Positions 21,441 through 30,373 of a stretch of DNA of 64,000 nt are shown here, piece by piece. Made by a program: the position numbers and the translations under genes. Location: contig NZ_CP088930.1 of assembly GCF_027594825.1 (NCBI RefSeq), positions 682,001 to 746,000 of the forward strand, read 5' to 3'. How positions within the stretch are numbered: the first letter of the stretch is position 1; each line of letters opens with the position of its first letter. This DNA is from Serratia liquefaciens. Its GTDB lineage: Bacteria; Pseudomonadota; Gammaproteobacteria; Enterobacterales; Enterobacteriaceae. The notes beneath the pieces are model-generated. The model did not search any database. It saw only the letters and a program-made list of their open reading frames with translations, and was not told where the DNA came from.

Positions 21441-21464
21441 GTGTGCATTCCTCAAAGGTTAGAA

Positions 21465-21484
21465 TACTGTATTTATATACAGTA
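21465..21484 (-). promoter_or_regulatory. LexA operator of yebG
   Basis: A 20-bp SOS box, TACTGTAT-TTAT-ATACAGTA, with perfect CTGT/ACAG arms and full dyad symmetry in the outer 8 bp. It lies just upstream of the yebG start, where LexA would block transcription. Confidence 0.95.
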
Positions 21485-21528
21485 TAAGGTGATTTTACGC
21501 AGGGATGCAAGCGCACCCCTGACGCGAC

Positions 21529-22911
21529 TTATTTCAACAACCGCACCTTGCAGTTCTTACCCTTGATTTTGCCTTGCTGCAGCTGCTGCAGTGCCTTGCG
21601 CGCGCTGGCCTTGCGGATCGCCACGTAGGCATGCACCGGGAACATGTCGATTTTACCGACTTCTGCCGCCGTCAACCCGGCCTCGCCGGTCAGTGCGCCG
21701 AGAATATCGCCGGGGCGGATTTTGGCTTTACGCCCGCCGTCGATGCACAGGGTGACCATTTCGGCTTCCAGCGTGGTATTTCCTGCACCGCTTAACTCGG
21801 ATACCGGGGCCCAGTTAACTCTGATCTGCAGATACTCTTCAATCGCATGCGCGCGCGTCATTTCTTGTGGCGTACACAGGCTGATCGCCAGGCCGCTCAA
21901 ACCGGCACGGCCGGTACGACCGATACGGTGCACGTGCACTTCCGGATCGAACGCCAGCTCGTAGTTGACCACCAACTCCAGCTCTTTAATATCCAGACCG
22001 CGCGCAGCAACGTCAGTCGCCACCAACACACGGCAGCTGCGGTTGGCAAAACGCACCAGCACCTGGTCGCGATCGCGCTGTTCCAGATCGCCATGCAGCG
22101 CCAGGACATTAATGCCGCGTGCTTCCAGCGCTTCATACACGCTCTGGCAATCGCGTTTGGTGTTGCAGAACACCACGCAAGAAGAAGGTTGGTAATGACG
22201 GATCGCCGACACCAATACCGCCGGGCGTTGATCGCGGGTCGTTTCGTAGAAACGTTGTTCGATGGTGGTTTGCTCTTCACCGTCGTCCACTTCCACATTC
22301 AGCGGATCGCGTTGCACGCGAGCGCTGATGCGTTCGATCCCGCTCGGATAGGTTGCGGAGAACAGCAGCGTCTGACGTTGCGGCGGCGTGTAGCTGATCA
22401 CATCGTCGATATCGTCGGCAAAGCCCATATCCAACATGCGGTCGGCTTCGTCCAGCACCAGCACTTTCAGCTCATCCAACACCAGCGTTTTCTTGCGCAG
22501 GTGTTCCTGAATACGCCCCGGCGTACCCACCACGATATGCGGCGCATGCACCAGCGAATCGAGCTGCGGGCCCATCGGCTGGCCCCCGCACAGGGTCAGA
22601 ATTTTGATGTTCTGGGTGAAGCGCGCCAGACGACGCAATTCCTTACTGACCTGATCCGCCAGCTCACGCGTCGGGCACAGGATCAGCGCCTGGGCCGCCA
22701 CTTGGGAAACGTTGATTTTGTCCAGCAGGCCAATGCCGAACGCCGCCGTTTTACCGCTGCCGGTTTTTGCTTTGGCACGTACGTCCTGCCCTTTCAGGAT
22801 GGCGGGCAGTGCAGCAGCCTGCACCGGTGTCATTTCGGCATACCCCAGTTCGTTGAGGTTGGCCAACTGTTCGGCTGGCAGTGGCAGGGAAGAAAAAGAA
22901 ACTGTGCTCAC
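21529..22911 (-). CDS. dbpA: ATP-dependent RNA helicase DbpA
   Basis: A 460-residue DEAD-box helicase. The motifs are in order: Q motif region (MTPVQAAALPAIL), Walker A AKTGSGKTAAF, DEAD in VLDEADRML, SAT in LFSATYP, and HRIGRTGRAG. The C-terminal domain (from about residue 380), ending KGKNCKVRLLK, is the RRM-like module that recognises hairpin 92 of 23S rRNA during 50S assembly. Length and ends match E. coli DbpA. It is divergent from purT. Confidence 0.97.
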   Translation of the reverse strand: MSTVSFSSLPLPAEQLANLNELGYAEMTPVQAAALPAILKGQDVRAKAKTGSGKTAAFGIGLLDKINVSQVAAQALILCPTRELADQVSKELRRLARFTQNIKILTLCGGQPMGPQLDSLVHAPHIVVGTPGRIQEHLRKKTLVLDELKVLVLDEADRMLDMGFADDIDDVISYTPPQRQTLLFSATYPSGIERISARVQRDPLNVEVDDGEEQTTIEQRFYETTRDQRPAVLVSAIRHYQPSSCVVFCNTKRDCQSVYEALEARGINVLALHGDLEQRDRDQVLVRFANRSCRVLVATDVAARGLDIKELELVVNYELAFDPEVHVHRIGRTGRAGLSGLAISLCTPQEMTRAHAIEEYLQIRVNWAPVSELSGAGNTTLEAEMVTLCIDGGRKAKIRPGDILGALTGEAGLTAAEVGKIDMFPVHAYVAIRKASARKALQQLQQGKIKGKNCKVRLLK

Positions 22912-23078
22912 GGCGATAACTCTTATATGGCAAATGGAATGGCGGCGCGCTCACGGCAGCACCGAATCAACCGCAGATGATAACAGAGATAGTCAGGATT
23001 ACGGATTTCACGCATAAAAAAAGCCGCCAACCAGGGTTTTAACCCAGAAACCGACAACGCATTTGCCGCCGGCTGCAC

Positions 23079-23101
23079 ACGCAAACGTTTTCGTATATAA
23101 T
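23079..23101 (+). promoter_or_regulatory. PurR operator over the purT promoter
   Basis: ACGCAAACGTTTTCGT at 23079-23094 fits the PurR consensus ANGCAANCGNTTNCNT at every defined position. It runs directly into a -10 box TATAAT at 23096-23101. A weak -35 (CTGCAC at 23073) has 17-bp spacing. Binding here would block RNA polymerase when purines are plentiful, as at E. coli purT. Confidence 0.93.
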
Positions 23102-23152
23102 CTTCGCCCACAATCAGACCGCGTTACTTTCCACAGATCCAGGTACGAGACT

Positions 23153-24331
23153 ATGTTAACTATTGGAACCGCCCTGCGCCCTTCCGCCACCCGCGTTATG
23201 CTGCTCGGCTCCGGCGAGCTGGGTAAAGAAGTTGCCATCGAATGTCAGCGTTTGGGGCTGGAAGTGATTGCCGTAGATCGTTACGCCAACGCCCCAGCCA
23301 TGCACGTGGCCCATCGCAGCCACGTTATTAACATGCTGGACGGCAACGCGCTGAAAGCCGTAATTGAACAGGAACGCCCTGACTACATCGTGCCGGAGAT
23401 CGAAGCTATCGCCACCGGCATGCTGGTTGAGTTGGAGCAGCAAGGGCACCGCGTGGTGCCGTGCGCAGAAGCGACTCGCCTGACTATGAACCGCGAAGGC
23501 ATCCGTCGCCTGGCGGCAGAAACCCTCGGTCTGCCGACCTCCAGCTACCGTTTTGCCGACGGTGAAGATGCCTTCCGTCAGGCCGTCGACGAAATCGGCT
23601 ACCCGTGCATTATCAAACCTGTCATGAGTTCTTCCGGCAAGGGCCAGAGCCTGATCCGCAGCCCGGAACAGCTGAAAACCGCCTGGGATTATGCCCAACA
23701 GGGTGGCCGTGCCGGTGGGGGTCGGGTGATTGTTGAAGGCCTGGTGAAGTTCGATTTTGAAATCACTCTGCTGACCATCAGCGCCGTCGATGGCGTACAT
23801 TTCTGCGCACCGATCGGACATCGTCAGGAAGACGGGGATTACCGCGAATCCTGGCAGCCGCAGCAGATGAGCGAACTGGCGCTCAGCCGCGCGCAGGCAA
23901 TTGCGGAAAACGTGGTGAAGGCGCTGGGTGGTTTTGGCCTGTTCGGCGTCGAACTTTTTGTCTGTGGCGACGAGGTGATTTTCAGCGAGGTTTCACCGCG
24001 CCCGCACGATACCGGCATGGTGACCCTGATTTCACAAGACCTGTCTGAATTTGCACTGCATGTGCGTGCCTTCCTCGGTCTGCCGATTGGCGCGATCCGA
24101 CAGTTCGACCCTTCTGCCTCGGCGGTGATCCTGCCACAGCTGACCAGCAGCGACCTGCGTTTCAGCGGGCTGGATCGTGCACTGATCGGTCACAATCAGC
24201 TACGTTTGTTCGGCAAGCCGGCAATTGAAGGTCAACGTCGGATGGGTGTCGCGCTGGCGACAGCTGAAAATATCGAGTTGGCGGTAGAGTCGGCCAAGCA
24301 GGCCGCCGCTGCGGTGGTCATTGAAGGTTAA
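23153..24331 (+). CDS. purT: Formate-dependent phosphoribosylglycinamide formyltransferase
   Basis: PurT makes formyl-GAR from GAR, formate and ATP in purine synthesis, the folate-independent alternative to PurN. The 392-residue ATP-grasp protein begins [26 protein letters not shown]. It contains [11 protein letters not shown] (phosphate loop), [14 protein letters not shown] and [15 protein letters not shown] (metal-binding). The ATG at 23153 matches E. coli; the in-frame extension upstream overlaps the PurR site and is not coding. Confidence 0.98.
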   Translation: MLTIGTALRPSATRVMLLGSGELGKEVAIECQRLGLEVIAVDRYANAPAMHVAHRSHVINMLDGNALKAVIEQERPDYIVPEIEAIATGMLVELEQQGHRVVPCAEATRLTMNREGIRRLAAETLGLPTSSYRFADGEDAFRQAVDEIGYPCIIKPVMSSSGKGQSLIRSPEQLKTAWDYAQQGGRAGGGRVIVEGLVKFDFEITLLTISAVDGVHFCAPIGHRQEDGDYRESWQPQQMSELALSRAQAIAENVVKALGGFGLFGVELFVCGDEVIFSEVSPRPHDTGMVTLISQDLSEFALHVRAFLGLPIGAIRQFDPSASAVILPQLTSSDLRFSGLDRALIGHNQLRLFGKPAIEGQRRMGVALATAENIELAVESAKQAAAAVVIEG

Positions 24332-24336
24332 GGCTT

Positions 24337-24357
24337 TGGGGCCGGCTGGCCGGCCCC
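24337..24357. terminator. GC-rich hairpin between purT and yoaH
   Basis: A perfect stem GGGGCCGGC / GCCGGCCCC with a 2-nt centre, in the 33-bp gap between the convergent purT and yoaH stops. There is no T-run, so it may act as a weak terminator or an mRNA end protector. Confidence 0.5.
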
Positions 24358-24364
24358 TGCAACA

Positions 24365-24610
24365 TCAATAGTTTTCGTCTTCTTCCGAGTCGTCATCACC
24401 CTGGTCTTCCGGGCGTTCCTGATACTCTTCATCGTCATCTTCGTCATCGAACATCACGCTGACCTGGTCACCCTGATGTTTTTCGCGGATTTCCTGCGCG
24501 ACGCGCGCGATGGCTTCACCACTGCTCATGCCTTGTTCCATCAGCTGATGGATACGATCCGCAGCTTCCTGCTGCTCTAGATGGCTTAACGACGGCATAC
24601 CTGCAAGCAT
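24365..24610 (-). CDS. yoaH: UPF0181 family protein YoaH
   Basis: An 81-residue protein. The first 50 residues match E. coli YoaH ([20 protein letters not shown] and [20 protein letters not shown]). The tail is extremely acidic, with runs of Asp and Glu, and longer than in E. coli (59 residues). The ATG at 24610 follows a GGAGAG ribosome-binding site. Function is unknown. In E. coli yoaH adjoins pabB; here a glycosyltransferase gene lies between. Confidence 0.88.
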   Translation of the reverse strand: MLAGMPSLSHLEQQEAADRIHQLMEQGMSSGEAIARVAQEIREKHQGDQVSVMFDDEDDDEEYQERPEDQGDDDSEEDENY

Positions 24611-24673
24611 GTGTTTCTCTCCGGTAAAATGGAGGGCGAGTATACCCCTTAAACCGGCGGATCCCAACGCCTG

Positions 24674-25681
24674 TTATTCAGCAGCCGGTTGTGAGCAATG
24701 ATCGCCATGTCGCCACTGTTTCAGGCGGTGCAACCAGAGCATGACGTGCCAATTCTGCTTGAGGCCGCGCGCATTGGTGGACATCGCCCGATCGATACCG
24801 CGCTGATAGAACTCATCGGTGATCCGGCACTGCGCCGCCAGTTCGGGTTCGCGGCGAATACTGTGACAGATCCCCAGGGCTTCACGGGTGATCTGCCAGT
24901 GAAAAGCCGGACGGATACTGATTTTCCGCGCATAGCGCTGGTTCATCGCCACCAGCATCTCCACTATTTTCATATAATGGCGTTGATATTCGACGTTGGC
25001 CTGACCGGTTCGGCGACGGTTGCTGATCGATTTATCGTGCACTCGTTGGCGATACAACGCTTTGCTGAGATATTTCACCCGCTGTGCATTGAACATCACC
25101 TCGGTGGTCCAGGGAATATCCTGGTGGTGCAAACCCGGTTCAAAATACAATCGATGCTGTTTAATAAAATCGAGGCGATATACCGCCAGCCAAACCACAT
25201 GAATAAATTTTCTCGATTTCAGCGCACGTTCCAACCATTTCACTCCGCTAATAACGCCGGTGTCGCCCAAGCGGTTTTGCGGAATAATTGGTTGCAGTTC
25301 ATCTTGCCCGGTGAAATAACGTTCCCCGTTGCACTGCATGACATCCAATTGATTTTCTTCAGCCATTTCAATCAGGGTTGCATACATTTCCGGCGCCAGT
25401 AAATCATCGGCGTCAGGAAAAGCCACATATTTTCCGCGTGCCACAGCCAACCCGGCATTGCGCGCACAAGATACGCCCGCATTGAGCTGGTCAATAACGG
25501 TAATGTGAGGATGCCGTTGGGCATAGCGGTGGGCGATATCACCAGAACCGTCGGTGGAACCGTCATTGACGATGATCACCTCCAGGCGCCGCTCCTGTTG
25601 GGCTAACAGCGAGGCCAAAAACGGCTCAAACAGTTCACCCACGTTATGTAGCGGGACGATGACACTCAGCATTAGGGGCAT
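24674..25681 (-). CDS. waaH: WaaH/YibD-like family 2 glycosyltransferase (LPS core)
   Basis: A 335-residue GT-A glycosyltransferase. The N-terminal SVIVPLHNVG, VNDGSTDGS and the DxD-type PDADD (about residues 90-95) are typical of family 2. Over its whole length it resembles E. coli WaaH (YibD), notably HHQDIPWTTEVMFNA, YQRHYMKIVEML and QITREALGICHSIRREPE. E. coli WaaH adds glucuronic acid to heptose III of the LPS inner core and is switched on by PhoB. The same reaction here is inferred. It is cytoplasmic or membrane-peripheral, with no signal peptide. The gene interrupts the yoaH-pabB neighbourhood. Confidence 0.8.
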   Translation of the reverse strand: MPLMLSVIVPLHNVGELFEPFLASLLAQQERRLEVIIVNDGSTDGSGDIAHRYAQRHPHITVIDQLNAGVSCARNAGLAVARGKYVAFPDADDLLAPEMYATLIEMAEENQLDVMQCNGERYFTGQDELQPIIPQNRLGDTGVISGVKWLERALKSRKFIHVVWLAVYRLDFIKQHRLYFEPGLHHQDIPWTTEVMFNAQRVKYLSKALYRQRVHDKSISNRRRTGQANVEYQRHYMKIVEMLVAMNQRYARKISIRPAFHWQITREALGICHSIRREPELAAQCRITDEFYQRGIDRAMSTNARGLKQNWHVMLWLHRLKQWRHGDHCSQPAAE

Positions 25682-26182
25682 AGGCAGCTCTTCGCAAAAA
25701 GTAACGAATGAATATTTCTATTTTTTAAAAATATCAGGGTGCAATTAAATTAGAACGCAGTGGCCCGGCGGTAAAAATGGGCTAAATGCGTCTTGTTACT
25801 GTTTATAGTTTTATTCGAAACGTGCTCTTTTTTAGGCAGTTATCGTTCAGATACCGGTATGATCAGGCGATGACATAAGTTCTCCTGATATTTTTGTTAT
25901 CTCAATCAAAAGTAATAACGCAATAAAACCAATTACGGAGTTTACTTTATAAAAATCGATTCAAAAGGATAAGATATATCCGAGCCATTAATTGATAACG
26001 CAGTTTTTAACATATTGGATTATAGTTGAAGTCGCAAAAAATGCTTCATTTGCAAATTTGTTGATTCATTGTTTATGTGATGTGTGCTTTGTCTGCCTAT
26101 GCCAGGACATGCGCCCATCGGGCGAATATGGCAGAATAGCCATCATAAACAGCCGCCCCGTCAGTCAGGTTTATTGAGGCCC
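25682..26182. other. AT-rich divergent regulatory region between waaH and pabB
   Basis: About 500 bp, clearly richer in A+T than the flanking genes and without a convincing gene. It must hold the waaH promoter (minus) and the pabB promoter (plus). A possible PHO-type direct repeat is noted at 25859-25876. The low G+C may mean that waaH and this region came in together. Confidence 0.5.
25859..25876 (-). promoter_or_regulatory. Possible PHO box for waaH
   Basis: Read on the minus strand: ATGTCAT-CGCC-TGATCAT, an 11-bp-period direct repeat. The first half fits the PhoB half-site CTGTCAT at 6 of 7 positions, the second at 4 of 7. It lies about 180 bp upstream of waaH. Weak on sequence alone; supported mainly by PhoB control of E. 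coli waaH. Confidence 0.3.
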
Positions 26183-27556
26183 ATGAGCGCAACCGCACCG
26201 AATCTAAAATCTTTACCCTACACCCCCACCACCCTGCTGGAGCTGTTTGCTCCTCTTGCTCAACACCCCTGGGCAATGCTGCTGCATTCCGGCTTTGCCG
26301 AACATTCGCATAACCGTTTCGATATTTTGGTCGCGGCCCCCAAAGTGACTCTGACTACCCGAGGGAAAATCACAGAAATTTGTAACGGCGCGGAAGAGCA
26401 GCAATCACAGGAAGATCCCTTCCAGTTGCTGCAACAGCAGTTGGAACGGCAAAACTGGCACCCGGCAGCAGATGCCGGCTTGCCGTTCCAGGGAGGAGCC
26501 CTTGGGCTGTTCGGTTACGATCTGGGCCGCAGGGTGGAAAAACTGCCGCAGTTGGCGCAGGTGGATATCGCGCTGCCGGACATGGCGGTGGGGATATATG
26601 ACTGGGCGCTGATTGCCGATCACCACAGGAAGACGCTGACGTTACTTAGCTATGAGGACGTTGAACAGCGCTGGCTGTGGCTATGCAGCCAGCAGCCTGA
26701 ACCCCGGCAAGCTTTTGCCTTGGTCAGCCGTTGGCAAGCCAACATGACGCGGCAGCAGTACGGCGAAAAATTCCAACGCATCCAGCATTATTTGCGCAGC
26801 GGCGATTGCTACCAAATCAATCTGGCGCAGCGATTTTCCGCAGATTATCAGGGTGATGAATGGCAAGCCTTTCTGCAACTGAACGCCAGCAATCGTGCCC
26901 CCTTCTCTGCTTTTTTACGTCTGCCGGACAACGCCGTACTGAGCGTTTCGCCCGAGCGTTTTTTGTGGCTGGAGAACCGGCAGATCCAGACCCGCCCTAT
27001 CAAAGGCACCCTGCCGCGGCTGGCAGATGCCGAGCAAGATGCGCAACAGGCGCAACGGTTGGCGAATTCCACCAAAGATCGCGCCGAAAACCTGATGATT
27101 GTCGATCTGCTGCGCAACGATATCGGCCGTGTCGCCGAGCCGGGCAGCGTCAAAGTTCCCGAGTTGTTCGTGGTAGAGCCTTTCCCGGCGGTGCATCATC
27201 TGGTCAGTACCATTACCGCCATCCTGCCCGAACACACGCCGGCGACTGAGCTATTGCGCGCCTGCTTCCCGGGTGGATCCATTACCGGTGCGCCCAAGGT
27301 ACGGGCGATGGAAATTATCGAAGAGCTGGAACCACAGCGGCGCAATACTTACTGCGGCAGTATCGGCTATATCAGCGCCTGCGGCACCATGGACACCAAC
27401 ATCACCATCCGCACGCTGTTTACCGAAAAGGGCCGCATTTACTGCGCGGCCGGCGGCGGTATCGTGGCCGACAGCCAGGAACAGGCGGAATATCAGGAAA
27501 CCTTCGATAAAGTCGGCCGCATTTTGCCGCAGTTGGGGGAGGTCATCGCTTCGTGA
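26183..27556 (+). CDS. pabB: Aminodeoxychorismate synthase component I
   Basis: With PabA glutaminase, PabB converts chorismate to 4-amino-4-deoxychorismate for folate synthesis. The 457-residue chorismate-binding enzyme shows [72 protein letters not shown] and YCGSIGYIS. The ATG at 26183 ([13 protein letters not shown]) is used; the longer frame upstream overlaps AT-rich noncoding sequence. Its stop overlaps the GTG start of nudL by 4 bp. Confidence 0.97.
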   Translation: MSATAPNLKSLPYTPTTLLELFAPLAQHPWAMLLHSGFAEHSHNRFDILVAAPKVTLTTRGKITEICNGAEEQQSQEDPFQLLQQQLERQNWHPAADAGLPFQGGALGLFGYDLGRRVEKLPQLAQVDIALPDMAVGIYDWALIADHHRKTLTLLSYEDVEQRWLWLCSQQPEPRQAFALVSRWQANMTRQQYGEKFQRIQHYLRSGDCYQINLAQRFSADYQGDEWQAFLQLNASNRAPFSAFLRLPDNAVLSVSPERFLWLENRQIQTRPIKGTLPRLADAEQDAQQAQRLANSTKDRAENLMIVDLLRNDIGRVAEPGSVKVPELFVVEPFPAVHHLVSTITAILPEHTPATELLRACFPGGSITGAPKVRAMEIIEELEPQRRNTYCGSIGYISACGTMDTNITIRTLFTEKGRIYCAAGGGIVADSQEQAEYQETFDKVGRILPQLGEVIAS

Positions 27557-28131
27557 ACCCACCGAGTTACCCTACCTCGCTGGCGGCTTTTATCAGCCGC
27601 TTCCAACTGCAACTGCCGCAGGCATCGCAGATTTCGCATAACGTCCGCCCGGCGGCGGTACTGATACCCATTATCTGCCGACCTGAGCCCACGCTGCTGC
27701 TCACCCGACGCGCCGATTCCTTGCGAAAACATCCGGGCCAGGTGGCGTTTCCCGGCGGTAAAACCGATGCCGAAGACGGGTCGGCGATTATTACCGCCCT
27801 GCGTGAAGCCCAGGAGGAAGTGGCAATCCCCCCCCAGGCGGTGACCATTCTTGGCCAACTGGCCCCGCTCGACAGCAGCACCGGTTTCCAGGTCACCCCG
27901 GTTGTCGGTCTGATCTCACCCGACGTACAATTTAGCGCCAATGAAGACGAAGTGGCCGACGTTTTCGAAATGCCTCTGCACGAAGCGCTGACGCTCTCAC
28001 GCTATTACCCGCTGGATATTCAGCGTGCCGGCCATTCGCACCGTATTTATTTGTCCTGGTACCAGAGCCAATTTGTCTGGGGATTGACCGCCGCCATCAT
28101 TCGCCGCCTGGCGCAACAGGTCAGCATTTAG
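27553..28131 (+). CDS. nudL: Nudix hydrolase NudL (CoA pyrophosphatase type)
   Basis: A 192-residue Nudix protein. The Nudix box lies at [20 protein letters not shown] followed by EE, preceded by the UPF0035/CoA-specific [21 protein letters not shown]. Relatives cleave coenzyme A to 3',5'-ADP and phosphopantetheine. Translation starts at GTG, overlapping the pabB stop, so the pair is co-translated, as in E. coli pabB-nudL. Confidence 0.94.
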   Translation: MNPPSYPTSLAAFISRFQLQLPQASQISHNVRPAAVLIPIICRPEPTLLLTRRADSLRKHPGQVAFPGGKTDAEDGSAIITALREAQEEVAIPPQAVTILGQLAPLDSSTGFQVTPVVGLISPDVQFSANEDEVADVFEMPLHEALTLSRYYPLDIQRAGHSHRIYLSWYQSQFVWGLTAAIIRRLAQQVSI

Positions 28132-28576
28132 CGCTAATTTCGTGACGCCGATCACAAGCCAAACGGTTACCTGCACCAGCGGCACGGGTAAAGCGATCGG
28201 CATCACTTCATTTGTTTGCTTTTTCAACTACCGTTCTGGCTATCAGAGTTTTAAAAAAACTGTAAACCCTCTCTTCAACCTTACGAAATACCTGTAAAAT
28301 ACCGCCGTCCGGAATAAACCACTATTTCAGCAGGGTTTAAGCCGGCCGCGTTCAGCAACGGAAGCTGGCGCGATTGCCATTAACCGAGTTTAGGCAGCGG
28401 CGGTTCTACGACTGGCCGAACGCCTGCGGCAATCATAAACAGGACTGACACCAAGGATTATTTTATTTCATGCGAAAAAGGCAACCGAACCCGTACGGCC
28501 CTTTTACAATATCGCTGTTCCCTGCACGGTTTTTAACCGATGCAGCCATAACAATATGCCTCTAAGGAGTTTTAGC
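28132..28576 (+). other. sdaA upstream region
   Basis: About 445 bp between nudL and sdaA with no gene. It holds a good CRP-like site (28141-28156), a weak -10-like TAAAAT at 28295-28300 with a TTCAAC-like element 15 bp before it, and then a GC-rich leader of about 250 nt capable of secondary structure. E. coli sdaA is under Lrp and nutritional control; no Lrp site can be called by eye. Confidence 0.5.
28141..28156. promoter_or_regulatory. CRP-like site upstream of sdaA
   Basis: CGTGA-CGCCGA-TCACA matches the CRP core TGTGA-N6-TCACA at 9 of 10 positions. It starts 10 bp after the nudL stop and is about 420 bp from the sdaA start, so which promoter it serves is uncertain. Confidence 0.5.
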
Positions 28577-29941
28577 GTGATTAGCGTTTTCGACATGTTT
28601 AAGATCGGCATCGGCCCGTCCAGCTCTCATACGGTTGGACCGATGAAAGCCGGCAAACAGTTTGTCGACGATCTGGTAAATAAAGGCCTGATGCCTTCTA
28701 TCACGCGTGTTGCCGTAGATGTTTACGGCTCACTCTCATTGACCGGTAAAGGTCACCATACCGATATCGCTATCATCCTCGGCCTGGCGGGCAATATGCC
28801 TGATACCGTTGATATCGATAGCATCCCGGGCTTTATTCGCGATGTAGAACAACGTCAAAGACTGATGCTGGCCAGCGGCCTGCATGAGGTAGATTTCCCG
28901 CGTGACGGCGGCATGGTATTCCGCAGCGATAACCTGCCGCTGCATGAGAACGGCATGCAAATCCACGCCTTCGCCGGGGATAAACAAGTTTACAGCAAGA
29001 CTTACTATTCTATCGGCGGTGGTTTTATCGTCGATGAAGAGAATTTCGGCAAAACCGACGCGCACGAATTGAGCGTTCCTTACTCGTTCAATTTTGCGCG
29101 TGAAATGCTTGAGCATTGCCGTGAAACCGGGCTGTCGCTGTCCGGCATGGTGATGCAGAACGAACTGGCGCTGCACAGCAAGCAGGATATCGAAACCTAC
29201 TTCGGCAACATCTGGCAGACCATGCGCGCCTGTATCGACCGCGGCCTGAATACCGAAGGCGTACTGCCTGGTCCACTGCGCGTACCGCGTCGTGCTTCCG
29301 CATTACGTCGTCTGTTGGTCTCCTCCGACAAGCTGTCCAGCGATCCGATGAACGTTATTGACTGGGTCAATATGTTCGCGCTGGCGGTCAACGAAGAGAA
29401 TGCGGCGGGTGGTCGTGTGGTCACCGCGCCAACCAACGGCGCCTGCGGCATCGTACCGGCCGTATTGGCTTACTATGACCACTTTATCGAATCCGTCAGC
29501 CCGGATATTTACATCCGTTACTTTATGGCGGCGGGTGCTATCGGTGCGCTGTACAAAATGAACGCTTCTATCTCCGGCGCCGAAGTGGGCTGCCAGGGGG
29601 AAGTGGGCGTGGCCTGTTCGATGGCGGCGGCCGGTTTGGCTGAACTGCTGGGCGGCAGCCCGGAACAGGTCTGCATCGCGGCAGAAATCGGTATGGAACA
29701 CAACCTGGGGCTAACCTGTGACCCGGTTGCCGGCCAGGTTCAGGTGCCTTGCATCGAGCGTAACGCCATTGCCTCCGTGAAGGCAATCAACTCGGCGCGC
29801 ATGGCCCTGCGACGCACCAGCGAACCTCGCGTGTCACTGGATAAGGTGATCGAAACCATGTACGAAACCGGCAAAGACATGAACGCCAAATACCGAGAAA
29901 CCTCTCGTGGCGGTCTGGCCATCAAAGTACAGTGCGATTAA
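28577..29941 (+). CDS. sdaA: L-serine deaminase I
   Basis: An iron-sulfur L-serine dehydratase that converts serine to pyruvate and ammonia. The 454 residues equal E. coli SdaA when started at the GTG (28577), which follows TAAGGAG by 7 bp. Hallmarks are IGPSSSHTVGPMKAG, TAPTNGACGIVPAVL and the cluster Cys residues in GCQGEVGVACSMA and TCDPVAGQVQVPCIER. N-terminal beta domain and C-terminal alpha domain are in one chain. A duplicated terminator with an internal structured element follows. Confidence 0.97.
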   Translation: MISVFDMFKIGIGPSSSHTVGPMKAGKQFVDDLVNKGLMPSITRVAVDVYGSLSLTGKGHHTDIAIILGLAGNMPDTVDIDSIPGFIRDVEQRQRLMLASGLHEVDFPRDGGMVFRSDNLPLHENGMQIHAFAGDKQVYSKTYYSIGGGFIVDEENFGKTDAHELSVPYSFNFAREMLEHCRETGLSLSGMVMQNELALHSKQDIETYFGNIWQTMRACIDRGLNTEGVLPGPLRVPRRASALRRLLVSSDKLSSDPMNVIDWVNMFALAVNEENAAGGRVVTAPTNGACGIVPAVLAYYDHFIESVSPDIYIRYFMAAGAIGALYKMNASISGAEVGCQGEVGVACSMAAAGLAELLGGSPEQVCIAAEIGMEHNLGLTCDPVAGQVQVPCIERNAIASVKAINSARMALRRTSEPRVSLDKVIETMYETGKDMNAKYRETSRGGLAIKVQCD

Positions 29942-29945
29942 TCCC

Positions 29946-29968
29946 AACCCCGCCTTTCCGGCGGGGTT
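29946..29968 (+). terminator. sdaA terminator, first copy
   Basis: AACCCCGCC / GGCGGGGTT stem with TTTCC loop, 5 bp after the sdaA stop. It lacks a long T-run (TTAG follows), unlike the nearly identical second copy at 30097. Confidence 0.75.
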
Positions 29969-30096
29969 AGTCTGATGACAAACACCCGAAAAGCGTGGTT
30001 TTCGGATGTTTGGGGTAAACCTGAAGACCTAATCCTTTGTTTTTATTAGTCCTCAGATCAGAACTTTTAACTGCAAAGAACTCTGTCAGCAGTCTG
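29969..30096. repeat. Structured element between two terminator copies (sdaA copy)
   Basis: A 128-bp segment bounded on both sides by the same terminator hairpin. It contains a 14-position stem (29979-29992 with 29999-30012, one mismatch) capped by GCGTGG, a weaker second hairpin around 30021-30056, and ends in GTCAGCAGTCT (30085-30095). The ends form an imperfect inverted repeat around CTGATGACA / TGTCAGCAG. The same architecture recurs at 36845-36986. Confidence 0.7.
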
Positions 30097-30122
30097 ACCC
30101 CGCCTTTCCGGCGGGGTTTTTC
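30097..30122 (+). terminator. sdaA terminator, second copy
   Basis: ACCCCGCC / GGCGGGGT with the identical TTTCC loop of the first copy, followed by TTTTT. A classic intrinsic terminator. Confidence 0.85.
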
Positions 30123-30373
30123 TTAGTGCGATGCGTTGATAATCAATCCGCTAACGCCGGTCATGTGACAATGTCACACATAAAAACTGTCGGCAACGTC
30201 ACATTGATCCTGCGGTTAACCTGCAATTTCACCCTCTGTTTCGCCAAATTTAAATAATTTACTGGGTTACCATCACTTCTTGTATAACAACAGGCTAGAA
30301 TTAGCCGAGTATCATTTGGGACTGTTTGGCCTGACGGTGATCCTGGGCTGGCTTACCGAACAAGGATTTAGCG

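Noticed and set aside
21847..22980. A 377-codon frame on the plus strand opposite dbpA.
   Set aside because: Shadow of the DbpA frame: composition is Arg/His/Gln-rich and no motif is present.
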